Part shown: piece after piece, positions 62,068 through 64,000 of the stretch
How positions within the stretch are numbered: position 1 is the first letter of the stretch
Layout of the letters: each line of letters begins with the position of its first letter
Origin: Candidatus Bathyarchaeia archaeon
GTDB lineage: Archaea > Thermoproteota > Bathyarchaeia > Bathyarchaeales > Bathyarchaeaceae
Assembly (NCBI GenBank): GCA_035283685.1
Contig: DATETJ010000009.1
Span: 458,925 to 522,924 of the forward strand
Reading direction: 5' to 3'
Length of the DNA stretch: 64,000 bases
Notes under the pieces: model-generated
Seen by the model: only the letters and a program-made list of their open reading frames with translations
Database searches by the model: none
What the model was told of the DNA's origin: nothing
Made by a program: the position numbers and the translations under genes

Positions 62068-62202
62068 TTATGCGCTGGCGAATGTGCTAAGGAAATCAAC
62101 GGCATATGCTACACGTGCCAGAAATGTGGGGTGCATTACTGCTTCACCTGCGCTTACTACACGAGTTGGAAATGCCCCAAATGCGGAGAAAGACTAACAT
62201 GA
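62068..62202 (+). pseudogene. Zinc-finger ORF without a start codon
   Basis: After a TAG at 62065-62067 this frame reads LCAGECAKEINGICYTCQKCGVHYCFTCAYYTSWKCPKCGERLT and a stop. It has ten cysteines in CxxC pairs, typical of a zinc ribbon or treble-clef finger. No ATG, GTG or TTG precedes the cysteine core in frame, so it is either a 5'-truncated gene or uses an odd start. Its TGA overlaps the ATG of the next gene (ATGA), as in translationally coupled operons. Confidence 0.5.
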
Positions 62203-62432
62203 ACCCATACCCCGAACACCACATCGTAAGAATCAGGCGCAAAGTGACGAGATCCCGCTACCTCAACAAGGCCGTTTACAAGTGCAGTCGCTACGAACTA
62301 ACCATACCCGCCAAATACAAAGATTTGGTTGAAGCCTTCATGAACAAAGACCTACAAGTCGAAGCAAAACAAGAAGATAACACGTTGATCATAAGGGCTA
62401 AGCCTGCAGAAAGATTTGGAGAAAACTTGTAG
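62199..62432 (+). CDS. Small basic hypothetical protein
   Basis: The 77-aa protein (MNPYPEHHIVRIRRKVTRSRYLNKAVYKCSRYELTIP...) has a Lys/Arg-rich N-terminal half and a beta-rich end (LQVEAKQEDNTLIIRAK). I use ATG 62199, which overlaps the stop of the zinc-finger frame; a longer frame from 62106 would overlap that finger. Similar short proteins with TIPAKYKDLVEAF occur in archaea as SpoVT/AbrB-like or hypothetical proteins, but I cannot assign one. Confidence 0.55.
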   Translation: MNPYPEHHIVRIRRKVTRSRYLNKAVYKCSRYELTIPAKYKDLVEAFMNKDLQVEAKQEDNTLIIRAKPAERFGENL

Positions 62433-62449
62433 GTTCTCAACGAGTGGTT

Positions 62450-62581
62450 GTGTTCGTGGTTTACAGAACATCTATGGATGGCAGGTGGCACTGCAGTTGG
62501 TGCTACTTCACGCATGAAGACTACAGGGTTGTTATTGACCATGAGAACAACGAACACGGAGGAAAAAAGGTTCTCAAATGA
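62450..62581 (+). CDS. Candidate 35-43-aa zinc-finger peptide
   Basis: From GTG 62450 (or ATG 62474) the frame encodes VFVVYRTSMDGRWHCSWCYFTHEDYRVVIDHENNEHGGKKVLK. CSWC with the later His residues (THED; DHENNEH) fits a small C2H2 zinc finger. It follows the 77-aa gene by 17 nt. The evidence is composition and motif only. Confidence 0.35.
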   Translation: MFVVYRTSMDGRWHCSWCYFTHEDYRVVIDHENNEHGGKKVLK

Positions 62582-62732
62582 GCGCGCAAACAACCTAATC
62601 ATAGAAGCAAAACCAACAGAATGAAGGGCGAAACGATTAACGCGTGTGCATGGATAGTGGATGGCGCGCGCTTCACAGGCTGCATGTCTTTTAAATCTTA
62701 GAAGACTACAGTTGAGTTTGTGGTGTAGTGCG

Positions 62733-63548
62733 ATGAAAGCAATATTTGTTGGAATTTTCGTTTTGTTGAGTTTGGTTCTCACTGTGCCTAGGGTTAATGC
62801 GCAACCGTATTTCGCAGTTTATCCTACTGAAGGCAATGTTAATACAGATATATTTCTACAAATAAGAGGGTTACCTGGTACTGGTTTCTACGAGGTTTAC
62901 TATCTCTATATTTTCTGGGATGATATTTTGCTTGGAACATTCCCTGACAATTCTCAAACTTACAATCATTACTTTGACACTCATTTTTCCCCACCGAACA
63001 GCGGAAGTTATTCTGCACTAGGAAACCATACCGTCTACTTCGAAGTTTGGAATGCTGGTAGAGGCACGATGTTTATCAATGCAACATTTGACTTCACAAT
63101 TACAGAGTATCTTCCTTGCCCTGAATATCTTGCTATGAATGCTACGTACTATGAGCTACTTGGCAACTACACCAATCTTTTAGCCAACTACAATTCGCTG
63201 TTTGTCAATTATACTGCCTTACTAGCTGATTACAATTCATTATCGACAAACTACAATAATCTCTTCAAAAGCTATGATTCCTTGGCAAAACACTATAGTT
63301 CTCTCAATTCTACTTATGATGAGCTGACAGACAACTATGGCGGTTTACAAGCAAGCTACGATTCTCTGAAAACAAACTTTGATAGATTGGAGTCAGACTA
63401 TAATTCGCTGAAATCAAACAACAGCAACCTGACAACAAGTTATGATGCTCTAGTCGGTGAACTGGTTTCCACTAGGAACTTGAGCTACATATTCATTACA
63501 ACAACGTTGATATTCGTAGCTACAACTGTCTTCTTTGCGGCTAGATAA
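62733..63548 (+). CDS. Heptad-repeat surface protein with signal peptide and C-terminal anchor
   Basis: The 271-aa protein has a signal peptide (~1-23, IFVGIFVLLSLVLTVPRVNA), a beta-rich domain (24-128), fourteen 7-residue repeats of the form [NSD]-Y-x-x-L-x-x (about 145-242), and a C-terminal membrane helix (251-270). The repeats predict an extended coiled-coil stalk displaying the N-terminal domain outside the cell. Many N-x-S/T sequons suggest N-glycosylation. Start ATG 62733; a TATA-like CTTTTAAATC lies ~45 nt upstream. Likely an S-layer-associated or adhesion protein. Confidence 0.85.
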   Translation: MKAIFVGIFVLLSLVLTVPRVNAQPYFAVYPTEGNVNTDIFLQIRGLPGTGFYEVYYLYIFWDDILLGTFPDNSQTYNHYFDTHFSPPNSGSYSALGNHTVYFEVWNAGRGTMFINATFDFTITEYLPCPEYLAMNATYYELLGNYTNLLANYNSLFVNYTALLADYNSLSTNYNNLFKSYDSLAKHYSSLNSTYDELTDNYGGLQASYDSLKTNFDRLESDYNSLKSNNSNLTTSYDALVGELVSTRNLSYIFITTTLIFVATTVFFAAR

Positions 63549-63714
63549 CCCGGGGCGAAAGCCGCCTAGAATCGAACACACCTTTCTTTCTGTTCACAAT
63601 ATGAATACCCAGCGCCAACAGAAAAAGACAAGCGATGAAATAAGCCCGAGTCTGCAAGAACCTTTAGGGCTCACGCTGGATGTAAAGAGAACGTAAGTGA
63701 GAAAGCCGTTACGT

Positions 63715-63972
63715 TTAGGGGACACTTGGTGTTGGTGTCTGGAGTTGAAGGTCTGCTCCACATTCTAGGCAGTATTTTGAATCAGAGGGAACTCGTTTCT
63801 TACACTGTGGACAAATGGCCAGAACCATTGGCGTATGCGGATGTCTTTCACCTACGCCTTTGATTATTTCATCTCTGTCTATTTCCAACCCTGTTTTCCT
63901 GACACTGAAAACAGTTTCATTGACTACGATAGCAACGACACCGCCAAAAAACAGAAATATGTACAACAACAT
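63715..63972 (-). CDS. Zinc-ribbon protein with N-terminal membrane segment
   Basis: The 85-aa protein begins with a hydrophobic helix (LLYIFLFFGGVVAIVV) and ends in a zinc ribbon (ICPQCKKRVPSDSKYCLECGADL). The two CxxC pairs bind zinc. Such small membrane zinc ribbons are common in archaea, with unknown roles. The ATG at 63972 is 28 nt from the window edge; an upstream extension cannot be excluded. Confidence 0.75.
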   Translation of the reverse strand: MLLYIFLFFGGVVAIVVNETVFSVRKTGLEIDRDEIIKGVGERHPHTPMVLAICPQCKKRVPSDSKYCLECGADLQLQTPTPSVP

Positions 63973-64000
63973 GTTAGTTGGGCTTTCACCTTGGGTGAAA

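Noticed and set aside
62106-62198. N-terminal extension of the 77-aa protein from ATG 62106
   Set aside because: That segment is the out-of-frame reading of the cysteine-rich zinc-finger frame; the start at 62199 with ATGA overlap is more likely.

Overview
The window is archaeal. It carries sn-glycerol-1-phosphate dehydrogenase (archaeal lipid stereochemistry), TATA-type promoters and an archaeal 16S rRNA gene. It also has many heterodisulfide reductase (Hdr) and group 3c [NiFe]-hydrogenase (Mvh) genes, but no methyl-CoM reductase is visible. My best guess is a Bathyarchaeia-like member of the TACK group; this rests on gene content and a reading of the 16S, not on a search.

Layout. 1-13.9 kb: the 5' end of hypF; hdrB-hdrC facing an hdrA with a decayed MvhD tail; mvhA-mvhG; small regulators; an NitrOD5-like / PAS histidine kinase / response-regulator operon; a CBS-domain protein; and a hydrogenase maturation protease. 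13.9-30 kb: a very long minus-strand operon of thirteen Hdr/MvhD genes plus a terminal winged-helix gene, with no hydrogenase subunits. 30-39.5 kb: an AbrB-PhoU regulator divergent from a ribbon-helix-helix regulator that heads a complete Hdr-Mvh operon (HdrA-HdrA fusion, MvhD, HdrC, HdrB, MvhG, MvhA). 39.9-45.2 kb: proton-pumping pyrophosphatase, G1P dehydrogenase, a 46-aa membrane microprotein and a secreted beta-propeller protein. 45.5-53.3 kb: a candidate defence island with a 707-aa protein (weak nuclease-like C-terminus) divergent from helicase - long Argonaute - helicase. 53.3-59.8 kb: a UPF0175/PIN toxin-antitoxin pair, a cupin, an orphan 16S rRNA gene and a methyltransferase, with three copies of a long intergenic element, each just 3' of a protein gene. 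59.8-64 kb: a frameshifted acetyltransferase, small zinc-finger ORFs, a heptad-repeat surface protein and a zinc-ribbon membrane protein.

How it fits together. Mvh hydrogenase passes H2 electrons through MvhD to the flavin of HdrA. HdrA bifurcates them to ferredoxin and, via HdrC, to the HdrB active site. HypF and the maturation protease build the hydrogenase. The large operon without MvhAG implies further Hdr complexes fed by another donor. The H+-pyrophosphatase supplies membrane energization.

The strongest candidate for an undescribed system is the helicase-Argonaute-helicase operon. Its Argonaute keeps a guide 5'-phosphate pocket but has lost a catalytic Asp. The second is the three-copy intergenic element, which looks like a structured RNA or 3'-end element.
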